Assembly: GCA_009779835.1 (NCBI GenBank)
Contig: WRBD01000002.1
Location: 84,622-119,998, forward strand
DNA from: Defluviitaleaceae bacterium
Lineage (GTDB): Bacteria > Bacillota > Clostridia > Lachnospirales > WQUN01
DNA: 35,377 nucleotides
Direction of reading: 5' to 3'
Part shown: one piece after another, positions 1 to 8,371 of the stretch
Position numbering within the stretch: position 1 is the stretch's first letter
How the letters are laid out: each line of letters opens with the position of its first letter
Program-made: the position numbers and the translations under genes
Notes under the pieces: generated by a model
Databases searched by the model: none
What the model was told of the DNA's origin: nothing
What the model saw: only the letters and a program-made list of their open reading frames with translations

Positions 1-2
1 AC

Positions 3-167
3 GACGTTATTTGTTTCAGCGTGGACGGAGAAAATTTTTACGATAAAGAAATAGAATTTGAAGCAATACACCACGCAATTAAATTCGTGATTCCAAATGA
101 AGTAGATTTAAAAAAATTGCCGCGAATTTATAACCATCCGGAGGAGGGTTGCGTCGGTGATAGATAA
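3..167 (+). CDS. C-terminal end of an unknown protein (5' end outside window)
   Basis: Frame 3 is open from the left edge of the window and stops with TAA at 165-167, giving 54 visible residues. The segment is acidic and hydrophilic and shows no motif I recognise. The reading frame overlaps the start of the histidine kinase gene by 11 bases, and the kinase's GGAGGAGG ribosome binding site lies inside it (about 140-147). That suggests the two genes are translationally coupled in one operon. The function cannot be judged from this fragment. Confidence 0.6.
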   Translation, partial: DVICFSVDGENFYDKEIEFEAIHHAIKFVIPNEVDLKKLPRIYNHPEEGCVGDR

Positions 168-2631
168 AAGAAGCGACTTAGGCTCTGTGGCAAGATTGTC
201 AAGCAGAGTTATTGTTATTTTATACGCGATTATAAAACAACTTTTGTATATGACAGACGCCAATATTCTGCCGGCATATTGGCTTCACCGTGCCGCGGTA
301 AGCAGTGTCATGGTCATTCTTATATTCATCGTTACCGATAAAAGATTTTCCGGCAGAACCTCTGCCGCGTTGGTAGGCTTTGCTTTGGCGTTGCCCGAAA
401 TAATATTGGCGGTATTCATTCCGCCCGCAGGCGGGAGGCATGATATTTTAGGCATCGCCGGATTGATTATGATAAATGTTTTAATTTTTTCAATTTGTAA
501 TTACATCGCCGGAACATTCGCAAGGGCAAAACGAACAGAAATAATTTTCGACCTTCTTATGGATTCCACATCGGAATACATGGTAATTATCAACGAGATG
601 TCCAACGTTGAGTACATAAGCCAATCGCTGGCGGAATGGTTCGGTATTTCCCAAAGAGAATACGCCATAAAACGCCCTCTTCTTGATTTGTGCCGCACGA
701 GCGAAATGGCGGGAATGTTTCAGGAAGTTATGGAAAGTGAAAGAACCGTCAACGAAAGCCAGCATGAATTAACAATCGGAGACGTTAAGCATTATTTTTT
801 ATCGTATTCTTCGTTAATGCTTATGGAAAACGGAGAATATGTACGAACAATTGAGCTTTCCGACATCACGCCAATCATGGAAGCTAAAAATGAAGCCGTT
901 GAAGCAAGCCTTGGAAAATCGAAATTTCTTGCGACTATGTCGCACGAAATACGCACGCCCTTGAACGCAATAATAGGAATCGCGCAAATTCATTTGCAAC
1001 AAAAAAATCTTCCGAAAGAATATATCGAAGGGATTGAAAAAATTTTTAATGCCGGAAAAAATCTTTTGGGAATTATCAATGATATTTTAGATATGTCGAA
1101 AGTTGAAACGGGAAAGTTGGAGTTAAACATCGCGGAATACGGTATTCCAAGTTTGATTCACGACGCGGTTCAGTTAAATGTTGTGCGGATTGGCTACAAG
1201 CCGATTCATTTTGTTTTAGACGTAGACGAAAATGTACCGTTGCGTTTGCTCGGTGACGAATTACGCTTAAAACAAATTTTAAATAATTTACTGTCAAACG
1301 CGATTAAATACACAGACGAAGGTTTTGTAAGGCTAACAGTAAAAACGAAAGAGAGCATAGATGATGTAAATTTAATTTTCACCGTTGAGGATTCCGGGCA
1401 GGGCATGAAAGAAGCAGATATTAAAAAATTATTTTCGGAATATTTGCGTTTTAACATTGAGGCAAACCGTCAAAATGAAGGAACTGGGCTTGGGCTAAGC
1501 ATTACAAGACGGCTTATCGAAATGATGGACGGCAGAATAGAAGTTAAAAGCGAATTCGGCATAGGCAGTATCTTTACAGCAACGGTAAAACAAAAAGTGG
1601 AAGAATACTTGCCAATAGGTGCGGAACTTGCCGATCAGCTTCGCAATTTTAAATTTCTCGGGCAAAAGGAAAATTTGCAAATCTCTCATATGCCTATGCC
1701 TTACGGAAACGTTTTGGTTGTTGATGATGTTGCAACCAATTTATATGTAGCGGAAGGTTTACTTTCACCGTACAAATTAAAAATTGAAACGGCAGAAAGC
1801 GGTTTTGCCGCGCTGCGAAAAATAAATAACGGAAAAACCTACGACATAATTTTTATGGACCACATGATGCCGCAAATGGACGGCATAGAAACCACAAAAA
1901 GACTGCGCGAGCTTGATTACAAAGGCACGATTGTCGCGCTTACGGCAAACGCATTGGTTGGCAACGAAGAAATGTTTATTAAAAACGGTTTTGACGGTTT
2001 TCTGCCAAAGCCCATTGACATTCGGCATTTAAACGCTCTTTTAAATAAATTTATCCGCGACCGATACCCCGATGAAGCAAAGAAATACGCACCGCAAACT
2101 ATTACCAAAACGCATAAAGTTAATAAAAAGGTTCTTAAAATTTTTTGTGCAGACGCACAAAAAGCAATTATTACATTGCAAAAATCTTTTGCAGACGGTG
2201 ATATAAAATTATTTACAATAACGGTACATGCAATGAAATCCGCACTGGCGAACGTGGGTGAGCCCGGTGCGTCGTCAAGGGCAGAAGCTTTGGAAAAAGC
2301 CGGACTTACTGCCGACACAAGTTTTATTTCCGGAAATCTTGAGGAATTTGTCAAAACGCTTGAAGAATTAGTCAAAAAAAATACTCCGGCGGAAACCGCC
2401 GAAGAAAATTTAAACATATCCGAGGACAAGGAATACCTTGCCGAGCAATTGCAAATTATAAAAACCGCTTGTGAAAACTACGACGCAAAAACAGCATATG
2501 CCGCAATAGAGCGACTAAAAGAAAAACCGTGGCAAAAAGAAACCACGGTAACTCTTGAAAAAATTCACGACGCACTGTTCATTTACAGCGACTTCGATGA
2601 AGCCGCAGAGATGGCGGGGAAACTTAAATAG
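157..2631 (+). CDS. Membrane-bound hybrid histidine kinase with receiver and HPt domains
   Basis: Sensor kinase of 824 residues that carries a whole phosphorelay on one chain. The N-terminus has about four hydrophobic segments (residues 15-118), followed by a PAS-like sensor region (about 130-240). The HisKA dimerisation box MSHEIRTP has its phospho-accepting histidine at H263. The ATPase domain has an N-box near residue 381, DSGQGM at 412-417 and GTGLGLS at 442-448. The receiver domain has acidic residues D523/D524, phospho-acceptor D568 and K618. A C-terminal HPt domain has H691 in the context VHAMKS. The GTG start at 157 follows a strong GGAGGAGG site and overlaps the previous gene. No response regulator with an output domain is encoded next to it, so the final target is unknown. 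The domain assignment is certain; the stimulus is not known. Confidence 0.93.
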   Translation: MIDKRSDLGSVARLSSRVIVILYAIIKQLLYMTDANILPAYWLHRAAVSSVMVILIFIVTDKRFSGRTSAALVGFALALPEIILAVFIPPAGGRHDILGIAGLIMINVLIFSICNYIAGTFARAKRTEIIFDLLMDSTSEYMVIINEMSNVEYISQSLAEWFGISQREYAIKRPLLDLCRTSEMAGMFQEVMESERTVNESQHELTIGDVKHYFLSYSSLMLMENGEYVRTIELSDITPIMEAKNEAVEASLGKSKFLATMSHEIRTPLNAIIGIAQIHLQQKNLPKEYIEGIEKIFNAGKNLLGIINDILDMSKVETGKLELNIAEYGIPSLIHDAVQLNVVRIGYKPIHFVLDVDENVPLRLLGDELRLKQILNNLLSNAIKYTDEGFVRLTVKTKESIDDVNLIFTVEDSGQGMKEADIKKLFSEYLRFNIEANRQNEGTGLGLSITRRLIEMMDGRIEVKSEFGIGSIFTATVKQKVEEYLPIGAELADQLRNFKFLGQKENLQISHMPMPYGNVLVVDDVATNLYVAEGLLSPYKLKIETAESGFAALRKINNGKTYDIIFMDHMMPQMDGIETTKRLRELDYKGTIVALTANALVGNEEMFIKNGFDGFLPKPIDIRHLNALLNKFIRDRYPDEAKKYAPQTITKTHKVNKKVLKIFCADAQKAIITLQKSFADGDIKLFTITVHAMKSALANVGEPGASSRAEALEKAGLTADTSFISGNLEEFVKTLEELVKKNTPAETAEENLNISEDKEYLAEQLQIIKTACENYDAKTAYAAIERLKEKPWQKETTVTLEKIHDALFIYSDFDEAAEMAGKLK

Positions 2632-2701
2632 CCGTAAGGGCCTGCCGAATTGTCCTTACAGATTTAGTGAGGAATACATGGAATCCAGTAAAATAATTTC
2701 A

Positions 2702-2737
2702 GACCGCCGCGCCAATATACGCGGCGGTCATTTTTTT
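2702..2737 (+). terminator. Intrinsic terminator after the hybrid kinase
   Basis: A perfect 10-bp stem (2702-2711 with 2720-2729, GACCGCCGCG/CGCGGCGGTC) closes an 8-base loop and is followed by ATTTTTTT. It lies 70 bases after the kinase stop codon and ends that transcript. The rest of 2632-2895 holds only this hairpin, a weaker GTAAGG/CCTTAC hairpin at 2634-2659 and the promoter of the next gene. Confidence 0.9.
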
Positions 2738-2821
2738 ATGATTTACGTCATTTTTAATCCTCATCCTAAATTCGCATTAATCGCACATAATGCGACGGAT
2801 TAAGGCTTGTAAAAACATGTA

Positions 2822-2850
2822 TTGACATTAATCAATTTGCATGATACTCT
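2822..2850 (+). promoter_or_regulatory. Probable sigma-A promoter of the trigger-factor-like lipoprotein
   Basis: A perfect -35 TTGACA (2822-2827) is followed after 17 bases by TACTCT (2845-2850) in the context TGATACTCT. The -10 match is imperfect. Spacing and position, 46 bases before the start codon and just after a terminator, fit a housekeeping promoter. Confidence 0.6.
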
Positions 2851-2895
2851 AAGTTCAGAATATATATACAAAAAAACACCAGGAGCGTTAACGCG

Positions 2896-3714
2896 ATGCG
2901 AAAAAATAAATTAGGCTACCTTGTTTTCGTGTCAATAATGTTGTTTGCTTTATTGGGGGGTTGTACTAAGTCTAACGATGGAACAAGCAACATAGAAGAA
3001 GTGGCATTCGATTATAGCAGGATTCTTGACGAGAATGGATTTTGGGAAGGTATTCGGGCGAACGATTATGTTAATGTTGAAAAATATTTAAGATTACAGA
3101 TACCAAGACACATTCATTATGTTTCTATGGGTGCTCTCCAAAACGAAATGAAAAATTTTCTTGATTTTTATGAAATTACAGAATCTGAATTAACCGATGA
3201 TTTTGTAGTTGCTAATCTTTCAGATGGTATCGGCTGGGCAACAGTTGACGAATTAAAAGAAGGGTTACGGCTAGAATTGCAAAGAGAGTTAATCATGCTA
3301 TATGTAGAGCAACACCTTTCTATTGGGGAATTACTTAAACCGATACCCAACCATTTGATGCAATATATTGAAAGTGCTTTAGTGGCGGAATATCGAAAAT
3401 TGGCAGAAGATAACGAGATGGAGCTGGACGAATTTCTTTCTCTTACTGTAGGTGTTTCAAATGAGCACGAGCTGTTAGAGAAATTCAGTGAAGGAAATAT
3501 AGCAACAGCTATATATTCCTTCACAGCACAGGCAATAGCAGAAAATGAGGGTATTACCGTTAGCCAAGAGGATTTAGATGATTTCATGCTAACAAACTTT
3601 GGGTTTGGAGAATATTCGTTATTTGAAAATATGTACGGTAGGCCATTTTTAATGAAACTTGCTCTTTATAAAAAGGTTGTTAATTTCATTATTGACAATG
3701 CAATTTTAGAATAA
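2896..3714 (+). CDS. Trigger-factor-like lipoprotein lacking the FKBP PPIase domain
   Basis: Predicted lipoprotein of 272 residues. A hydrophobic signal peptide ends in the lipobox LGGC with the lipidated cysteine at C23. The mature part resembles clostridial surface lipoproteins related to trigger factor. The opening DYSRILDENGFW and the 'V-x-YLRLQIP' region match their N-terminal part. Residues about 95-230 resemble the helical, SurA-like C-terminal chaperone domain of trigger factor (IAENEGITVSQEDLDDF near the end). In full-length homologues an FKBP-type prolyl isomerase of roughly 90 residues sits between these parts. Here the sequence passes directly from FYEITES to LTDDFV, so that domain is absent. 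A role as an extracytoplasmic folding or holding chaperone is inference. AGGAG at 2880-2884 precedes the ATG. No terminator is seen before the next gene. Confidence 0.75.
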   Translation: MRKNKLGYLVFVSIMLFALLGGCTKSNDGTSNIEEVAFDYSRILDENGFWEGIRANDYVNVEKYLRLQIPRHIHYVSMGALQNEMKNFLDFYEITESELTDDFVVANLSDGIGWATVDELKEGLRLELQRELIMLYVEQHLSIGELLKPIPNHLMQYIESALVAEYRKLAEDNEMELDEFLSLTVGVSNEHELLEKFSEGNIATAIYSFTAQAIAENEGITVSQEDLDDFMLTNFGFGEYSLFENMYGRPFLMKLALYKKVVNFIIDNAILE

Positions 3715-3844
3715 TTGCAGAAGTTTTTCGGAAGTACAGTTCCGATTTGTATATCCGAGAATATTTAGTTTACGGAAGGAGGATAGAGGTTTTTAGATTT
3801 GAGTTGCAGCAAAAAATATTTATACTTAAAAGGAGAGTTTTAAA

Positions 3845-4336
3845 ATGAAGAAAAGTAAAGTGTTTTTAAGTTTAATTATGGCTCTTGTTATGGTGTTCTC
3901 TTTTTCCACAACTGCTTTTGCGAACACTACAAGGACATTCAGCATGCAAGCCGGCGCAAACGGCATGGGTGCTATTTTAACACCGGGAATGGTTAATGTG
4001 GATTCAACATTCCAATCATTCTTTAATGTTACCGGAGTATCCGGCACTGTTTCAGCGTTTCATGTAACGGTTGGTAGCTCGACAAACAACACTGGGGTTA
4101 TGACAGTAAATCATCTTGGTATGCGTAATCCTAACAGTCAAATTGAAAGAGTATCTTGGAATGGAGCAGCAAACCAAAGGGTTAATTTTCCCGGCTTTTA
4201 CGGAAATGCAGTAAACGGCAGATACGATATTTGGTTTAACTGTTCCTATGTTAGCGGGTATTATATTGGTATGACTTTGGTAAATCAAGCTACAAGGTCG
4301 TACAAGAATGCCACACTTTCAATTACATTTAGTTAA
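3845..4336 (+). CDS. Small secreted protein of unknown function
   Basis: Protein of 163 residues with a classical Gram-positive signal peptide: MKKSK, a hydrophobic core, and probable cleavage after AFA near residue 27. The mature part (about 136 residues) is rich in Ser, Asn, Gly, Val and aromatics in an alternating pattern typical of a beta-sandwich, and contains no Cys apart from one in FNCSY. I recognise no catalytic motif or family with confidence. AAGGAGAG at 3829-3836 is well placed before the ATG. The gene lies between a chaperone-like lipoprotein and a long terminator hairpin, so the two exported products may be co-transcribed. An extracellular binding or structural role is only a guess. 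Confidence 0.8.
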   Translation: MKKSKVFLSLIMALVMVFSFSTTAFANTTRTFSMQAGANGMGAILTPGMVNVDSTFQSFFNVTGVSGTVSAFHVTVGSSTNNTGVMTVNHLGMRNPNSQIERVSWNGAANQRVNFPGFYGNAVNGRYDIWFNCSYVSGYYIGMTLVNQATRSYKNATLSITFS

Positions 4337-4358
4337 AAATATCTGATAGGCAAAAACG

Positions 4359-4412
4359 GTAAAACGGAACACAAATCTGGGCTTTTTGCTCAAAATTTGT
4401 GTTCCGTTTTAC
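4359..4412 (+). terminator. Long, perfectly paired terminator hairpin
   Basis: An 18-bp perfect inverted repeat (4359-4376 with 4395-4412) runs from GTAAAACGG to CCGTTTTAC. Inside it TGGGC/GCTCA can pair further around a TTTTT loop. The A-rich left arm and T-rich right arm let it work in both directions. It separates the small secreted protein from the following gene. Confidence 0.85.
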
Positions 4413-4446
4413 AACCCCTAACTGACAACGAAATAGGAGTGATAAA

Positions 4447-5079
4447 ATGCAAATAAATAGTCTTGGCGGAATATCAGTTTATAATCCGAATGCAAGAACA
4501 AATACAGCAAACCAAATGAAAAGTGTTCAGCTTCCGGGGTTTGGTTGGGGCAAGGGCTTAATGCCAACACATACCACAACTAACAGAAGTGATTGTGAGA
4601 TTAGAAGCGCTATTGTCGAATTAGCTAAACAAGATGCACGCAATGGCATTGATGGGTCTAATTTAGATACAACGTTAAGGAGTACAAAACCTTCCGAAGA
4701 ATACCAAAAATTAATGGGTGAATTTGTGCAGTCTGTATCGCCTGACAGAAGTTCAATTTTCCCGGCAGCATTAACTCAGTTGGGAACGGCAACAAAGCTG
4801 CAAAACGGAAAGCCTCTTATAGATAATTCGCTTTTGGAATTAATGCTGAATGGTACAAAAGTAACCGTGAAGAATCCGGGGATACAATATGATTCAAAGA
4901 GTAAAATGATGGAAATACATCATTTTATGATTACTGCAGGCGGCGAGGATATTGGAAGCTATAGCATAACCTATGGCTGGGGATATAGTTGGACAAATGA
5001 AGAACAAGCAAGAAACATTGAATCAAGCCAACTATATCGTGACACTTGGCTTGCTGAAAGAGCAAAAATTAAAGAATAA
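4447..5079 (+). CDS. Hypothetical protein, unknown function
   Basis: Protein of 210 residues that I do not recognise. It has no signal peptide or membrane segment, so it is probably cytoplasmic. The first 45 residues are low in charge and rich in Asn, Thr and Gly (MQINSLGGISVYNPN), which looks flexible. The middle is helical, and residues about 125-180 look like beta-strands (KVTVKNPGIQYD, MMEIHHFMITAGG, IGSYSITYGWGY). The C-terminus is a charged helix. AGGAG at 4435-4439 sits correctly before the ATG. The gene stands alone between two terminators (4359-4412 and 5197-5247), so it is its own transcription unit. No neighbour suggests a function. Confidence 0.75.
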   Translation: MQINSLGGISVYNPNARTNTANQMKSVQLPGFGWGKGLMPTHTTTNRSDCEIRSAIVELAKQDARNGIDGSNLDTTLRSTKPSEEYQKLMGEFVQSVSPDRSSIFPAALTQLGTATKLQNGKPLIDNSLLELMLNGTKVTVKNPGIQYDSKSKMMEIHHFMITAGGEDIGSYSITYGWGYSWTNEEQARNIESSQLYRDTWLAERAKIKE

Positions 5080-5196
5080 AATTGGCTTTCCACACGACCT
5101 ACACAAACCGAACAGGTAATATCCAATACGGAAATTCATTTCGAATAATTTTCAATTTTATGGGTAATGCAAACAAAAAAATAAAAGAAGTGCTGT

Positions 5197-5247
5197 AAAA
5201 GGCTTTCCTTGCCGATTTGAAAGCAATGGCAAGGAAGCCTTTTATTG
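5197..5247 (+). terminator. Terminator hairpin in the 5080-5388 intergenic stretch
   Basis: AAAAGGCTTTCCTTGCC (5197-5213) pairs with GGCAAGGAAGCCTTTT (5228-5243) with one bulged base, followed by ATTG. It ends the 4447-5079 gene. I see no gene in the rest of 5080-5388. An A+T-rich stretch (5283-5310) with ATTATATAG could hold the -10 of the next gene, but no convincing -35 was found. Confidence 0.85.
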
Positions 5248-5388
5248 CGTAAGGAAAACTCTAACGCCCCTTCGCACGGATGATTATATAGATAAAGATA
5301 AAAAAATAGCTTTTAATAGAGGCAAGTGTTAAACTCAGGAGAAAATAAAGAGACGTGGCGATTTTCAATTATTGAAAGGCGTGATGAA

Positions 5389-8319
5389 ATGTCTGACAAT
5401 TTAAATGAAATTCTGCAAAGGCAACAGGATGCGATATCACTGATTAAATCGGAGATAGACTCTGTTGCGCAAAGCGATATGAGCAGGGAAAGTGCGGCGT
5501 TAAGGCAAGAGATAGAAAAAATTAACGCGCAACAGCGTACCGCAATGGAGAAATTAAGGGATACGCAGGAATCAAGTTTTAATTATAAAACACGGCTTTT
5601 CAAACAGCTTTCGGATACGCTTGACAGGCAGCAGGACACATTATTTTTGCTTGAGGGCGAGATAGCTGCTATTGCGGAAAATGATTTTATCAAGCACAGT
5701 GCCGCAATGAAGCAGGAAATCGAAAATTTAAAAACGGAACATGATGCTGTAATGAATAAAATTACGGCAGAGCATGATGCTGTAATGGATAGAATTACGG
5801 TCAAATATGAAATCGCGCTTGAAAAACTTTCGGAAGAAACAGAGATAGAAAAATTAAAATCGGAGCATAAAAATACTTTAAAAACAATTGAGGTGGAGTA
5901 TAACGCCGCAATTGAAAAGATGGTGATGGAGCAAAAAGCAACAGCCGCGAAATTACGGGAGGAGCAGCAGAAGAACGCGGATTTAAAAAATAAAATATAT
6001 GAACAGTTATTCAGTGAAAAAATTTCCTTCATTAATAATGTGGAGGAAAAGATAAATATTTATTTCAATGATACCCACAGGGAAGAAATAAACCGTTTGA
6101 ATTGTCTCTCCAAGTATTTAAATGAAAAAATAACTCAAATGCGCATCGAGTTAAGACGAAATTCGGTGGAAATTTCTGATGAAGTTTTTGCAAAGCTTAA
6201 TGATGTCACGGCTCTTGCGGATAAAAAAATCGCCGAGGTAAGGGAGAAAAACGCCCGTTTAGCAAAAGAATTTATATCCGAAAGAGACAAAAATTTTAAA
6301 AATTTAATGGACGAACAAATAACCGACGAGCAAATTAACGAAGTAACAAAGAAGAATAATCTGGAAGCGTTTATCGGGGTAAATCTGGTAAACAAAATAG
6401 GGATTTTTTTAATAATAATCGGGTTTATTTTACTGTCTCGTTTTGTGTATGAGAACATTTCCGATGTAATAAGGGGTATTTTAATGTTCACCGCGGGAGG
6501 CTTAATGCTTGGTGTCGGCGAATTCCTAAACCGCAGAAGCAAAATCGCGGGGGTCGCGTCACTGGGGCTTTCGGCTGGCGGCATCGCGGTTTTATATATA
6601 TCCGGAGCGGTTTGTTATTTTACTTTTGGGATTCTTGGAATGTACTCCGCCTTAATTATTTGTGTGATGATTACCTCGGCGGCTTTTTTCTTGTCTATGC
6701 GGTACAATTCCCAAACAATAACCGCGTTTGCGTTAATAGGCGGATATATGCCTATTTTCGCGATTCCCGACGGTGGGCTTCCGATAATTTACGGCGCGAT
6801 GGTTTATTTCGTAATCCTAAACTGTTTGGCGTTGTTAATTTCTTATTATAAAAAATGGAATGTTTGTTATTTCATTGGTTTCTCGCTAAACCTGATTGGT
6901 ACGATTTTTATTATTGCTCTTTCATTAGGCGCATTAAATATGGACGAATTAATAAATAAACATGCTCTTGTCATTTATGTATTTTTCGCGTTTTTGGTTT
7001 ATACAGCCGTGCCGGTTATTAGCACCTTCCGTACAAGGCAAATGTTTAAAACCGAAGATATTATTCTTTTAGGGTTAAATACCGTTATCAGTTCCTTTAT
7101 TATTTACATTCTTTTTTACGCGCTGGAGTTTGGGGATTATACAGGAATTATTTCCGTTGCATTCGCGGCTGTTTATCTGTCACTCGGCTGGATTGTGATG
7201 AAAACATTGCACAGCGAAAAAAATGTCTCTGCGCTTTTTTATTTAACCGGTCTTACTTTTGTAATTCTTTTTATCCCGTTCCAATTTAATATTGAATGGT
7301 TTAGCCTTGGATGGCTTATTCAAGGAACGCTTTTATCTGTATATGGAATAGTAAAAGAAAAGAAATCTTTCATAAAATCCGGCTTTTTTATCAACGCATT
7401 ATGCCTTGCCACTTTTATTCTGGTAGATATGCCACCCGGTTCTTTGTCGCAGAATTTTTCATATAAATACTTTGCCGTAACATTAGCAAGCCTGATAATT
7501 CTTGCCTCGTTTATCTATAAAAAACAACAGTTCCTGCCAAATCAAACCGTATTCCGGATTTTAACCGCATTAAATCTGCCAATTTATATTATTTATTTTA
7601 TGAGCGCGGTTGCTTATCCCCGTTTGTTAGATATTTTTTCCGAGTCAATGTCGCAAAAAATGGCAGAGAATTTATCTAATTATATTACCGGTACTGTTTT
7701 TGTTCTTGCGGCTTTCCTGCTTGCGCGGGTCTTATCTCGAAGCCTTCTTGTAGCCGACGGCGCGACACGAAAATTTGCCCTCTGCTTATACGTCATAGGG
7801 GTAATTGTTTCCTTGTTTATAAACGGTGTTACGGGAAGCTTCTATGTAGATGAACCAACGGTTTTGGTTGTCGCAACCGGAACCATGATGATGGTGCTTT
7901 CGAATATCGTCGCATTAATGGGGCTTAATGATTTTATAAAAGAAATTATTTTAGGCAAAAAGCTGGGCGTGGAATTTTATCCGATAATCGTTTCCGCGTT
8001 TTTTGTTCTGCTTTTAACCCAAAATCTAATGGTTCAATTTTATTTGCAATTTTCCAGCATGATTGTAAGTATGATATTTGCCGTTACCGCGGTTCTATGG
8101 ATTGTATTTGGATTTATGAAAAGATATTCGTATATTCGCAGGTTCGGGCTGGCTCTTTCTATGTTTTCCGTGGTGAAACTTATTATATTTGACCTATGGG
8201 GTCAAACAGAAGGATACAGGATTATTCTGTTTATCTTCCTTGGGGCGGCTTTGGTTGTAATCTCACTTGTTTATCAGTATTTTGTGAAAAAATTAAGCGC
8301 GGATGACGAAATTCGGTAA
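5389..8319 (+). CDS. DUF2339 polytopic membrane protein with long coiled coil
   Basis: Very large membrane protein of the DUF2339 family. Residues 1 to about 310 are a hydrophilic, Glu/Lys-rich coiled coil with near-repeats (HDAVMNKIT, HDAVMDRIT). About 22 transmembrane segments follow from residue 325 to the end. The first of these, NLEAFIGVNLVNKIGIFLII, matches the family's conserved entry into the membrane domain. The biochemical role of DUF2339 is unknown; it may be a scaffold or sensor at the membrane. I chose ATG at 5389 (975 residues) because AAAGGCG lies 8 bases upstream. A GTG at 5326 in the same frame would add 21 residues but has a weaker, closer AGAGG site. The gene is monocistronic between two terminators. 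Confidence 0.88.
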   Translation: MSDNLNEILQRQQDAISLIKSEIDSVAQSDMSRESAALRQEIEKINAQQRTAMEKLRDTQESSFNYKTRLFKQLSDTLDRQQDTLFLLEGEIAAIAENDFIKHSAAMKQEIENLKTEHDAVMNKITAEHDAVMDRITVKYEIALEKLSEETEIEKLKSEHKNTLKTIEVEYNAAIEKMVMEQKATAAKLREEQQKNADLKNKIYEQLFSEKISFINNVEEKINIYFNDTHREEINRLNCLSKYLNEKITQMRIELRRNSVEISDEVFAKLNDVTALADKKIAEVREKNARLAKEFISERDKNFKNLMDEQITDEQINEVTKKNNLEAFIGVNLVNKIGIFLIIIGFILLSRFVYENISDVIRGILMFTAGGLMLGVGEFLNRRSKIAGVASLGLSAGGIAVLYISGAVCYFTFGILGMYSALIICVMITSAAFFLSMRYNSQTITAFALIGGYMPIFAIPDGGLPIIYGAMVYFVILNCLALLISYYKKWNVCYFIGFSLNLIGTIFIIALSLGALNMDELINKHALVIYVFFAFLVYTAVPVISTFRTRQMFKTEDIILLGLNTVISSFIIYILFYALEFGDYTGIISVAFAAVYLSLGWIVMKTLHSEKNVSALFYLTGLTFVILFIPFQFNIEWFSLGWLIQGTLLSVYGIVKEKKSFIKSGFFINALCLATFILVDMPPGSLSQNFSYKYFAVTLASLIILASFIYKKQQFLPNQTVFRILTALNLPIYIIYFMSAVAYPRLLDIFSESMSQKMAENLSNYITGTVFVLAAFLLARVLSRSLLVADGATRKFALCLYVIGVIVSLFINGVTGSFYVDEPTVLVVATGTMMMVLSNIVALMGLNDFIKEIILGKKLGVEFYPIIVSAFFVLLLTQNLMVQFYLQFSSMIVSMIFAVTAVLWIVFGFMKRYSYIRRFGLALSMFSVVKLIIFDLWGQTEGYRIILFIFLGAALVVISLVYQYFVKKLSADDEIR

Positions 8320-8326
8320 GGCAGAA

Positions 8327-8366
8327 AGCTGTCTTGCTTTTCCTTCGCAAGACAGCTCTCTTGAAA
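8327..8366. terminator. Bidirectional terminator between convergent genes
   Basis: A perfect 11-bp stem AGCTGTCTTGC/GCAAGACAGCT (8327-8337 with 8347-8357) lies in the 52-base gap between the convergent DUF2339 gene and the stalk-domain gene. T-rich sequence follows on the plus strand (CTTGAAATTTTGTT) and an A/G-rich left flank gives a modest T tract on the minus strand. Confidence 0.75.
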
Positions 8367-8371
8367 TTTTG

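Noticed and set aside
1917-2429. 170-codon minus-strand frame opposite the hybrid kinase
   Set aside because: It is a shadow of the receiver and HPt coding region, where the plus strand has clear motifs.
3799-3826. TTGAGT with TATACT at 16-base spacing before the small secreted protein
   Set aside because: Transcription would start inside the ribosome binding site, so this is unlikely to be the working promoter.
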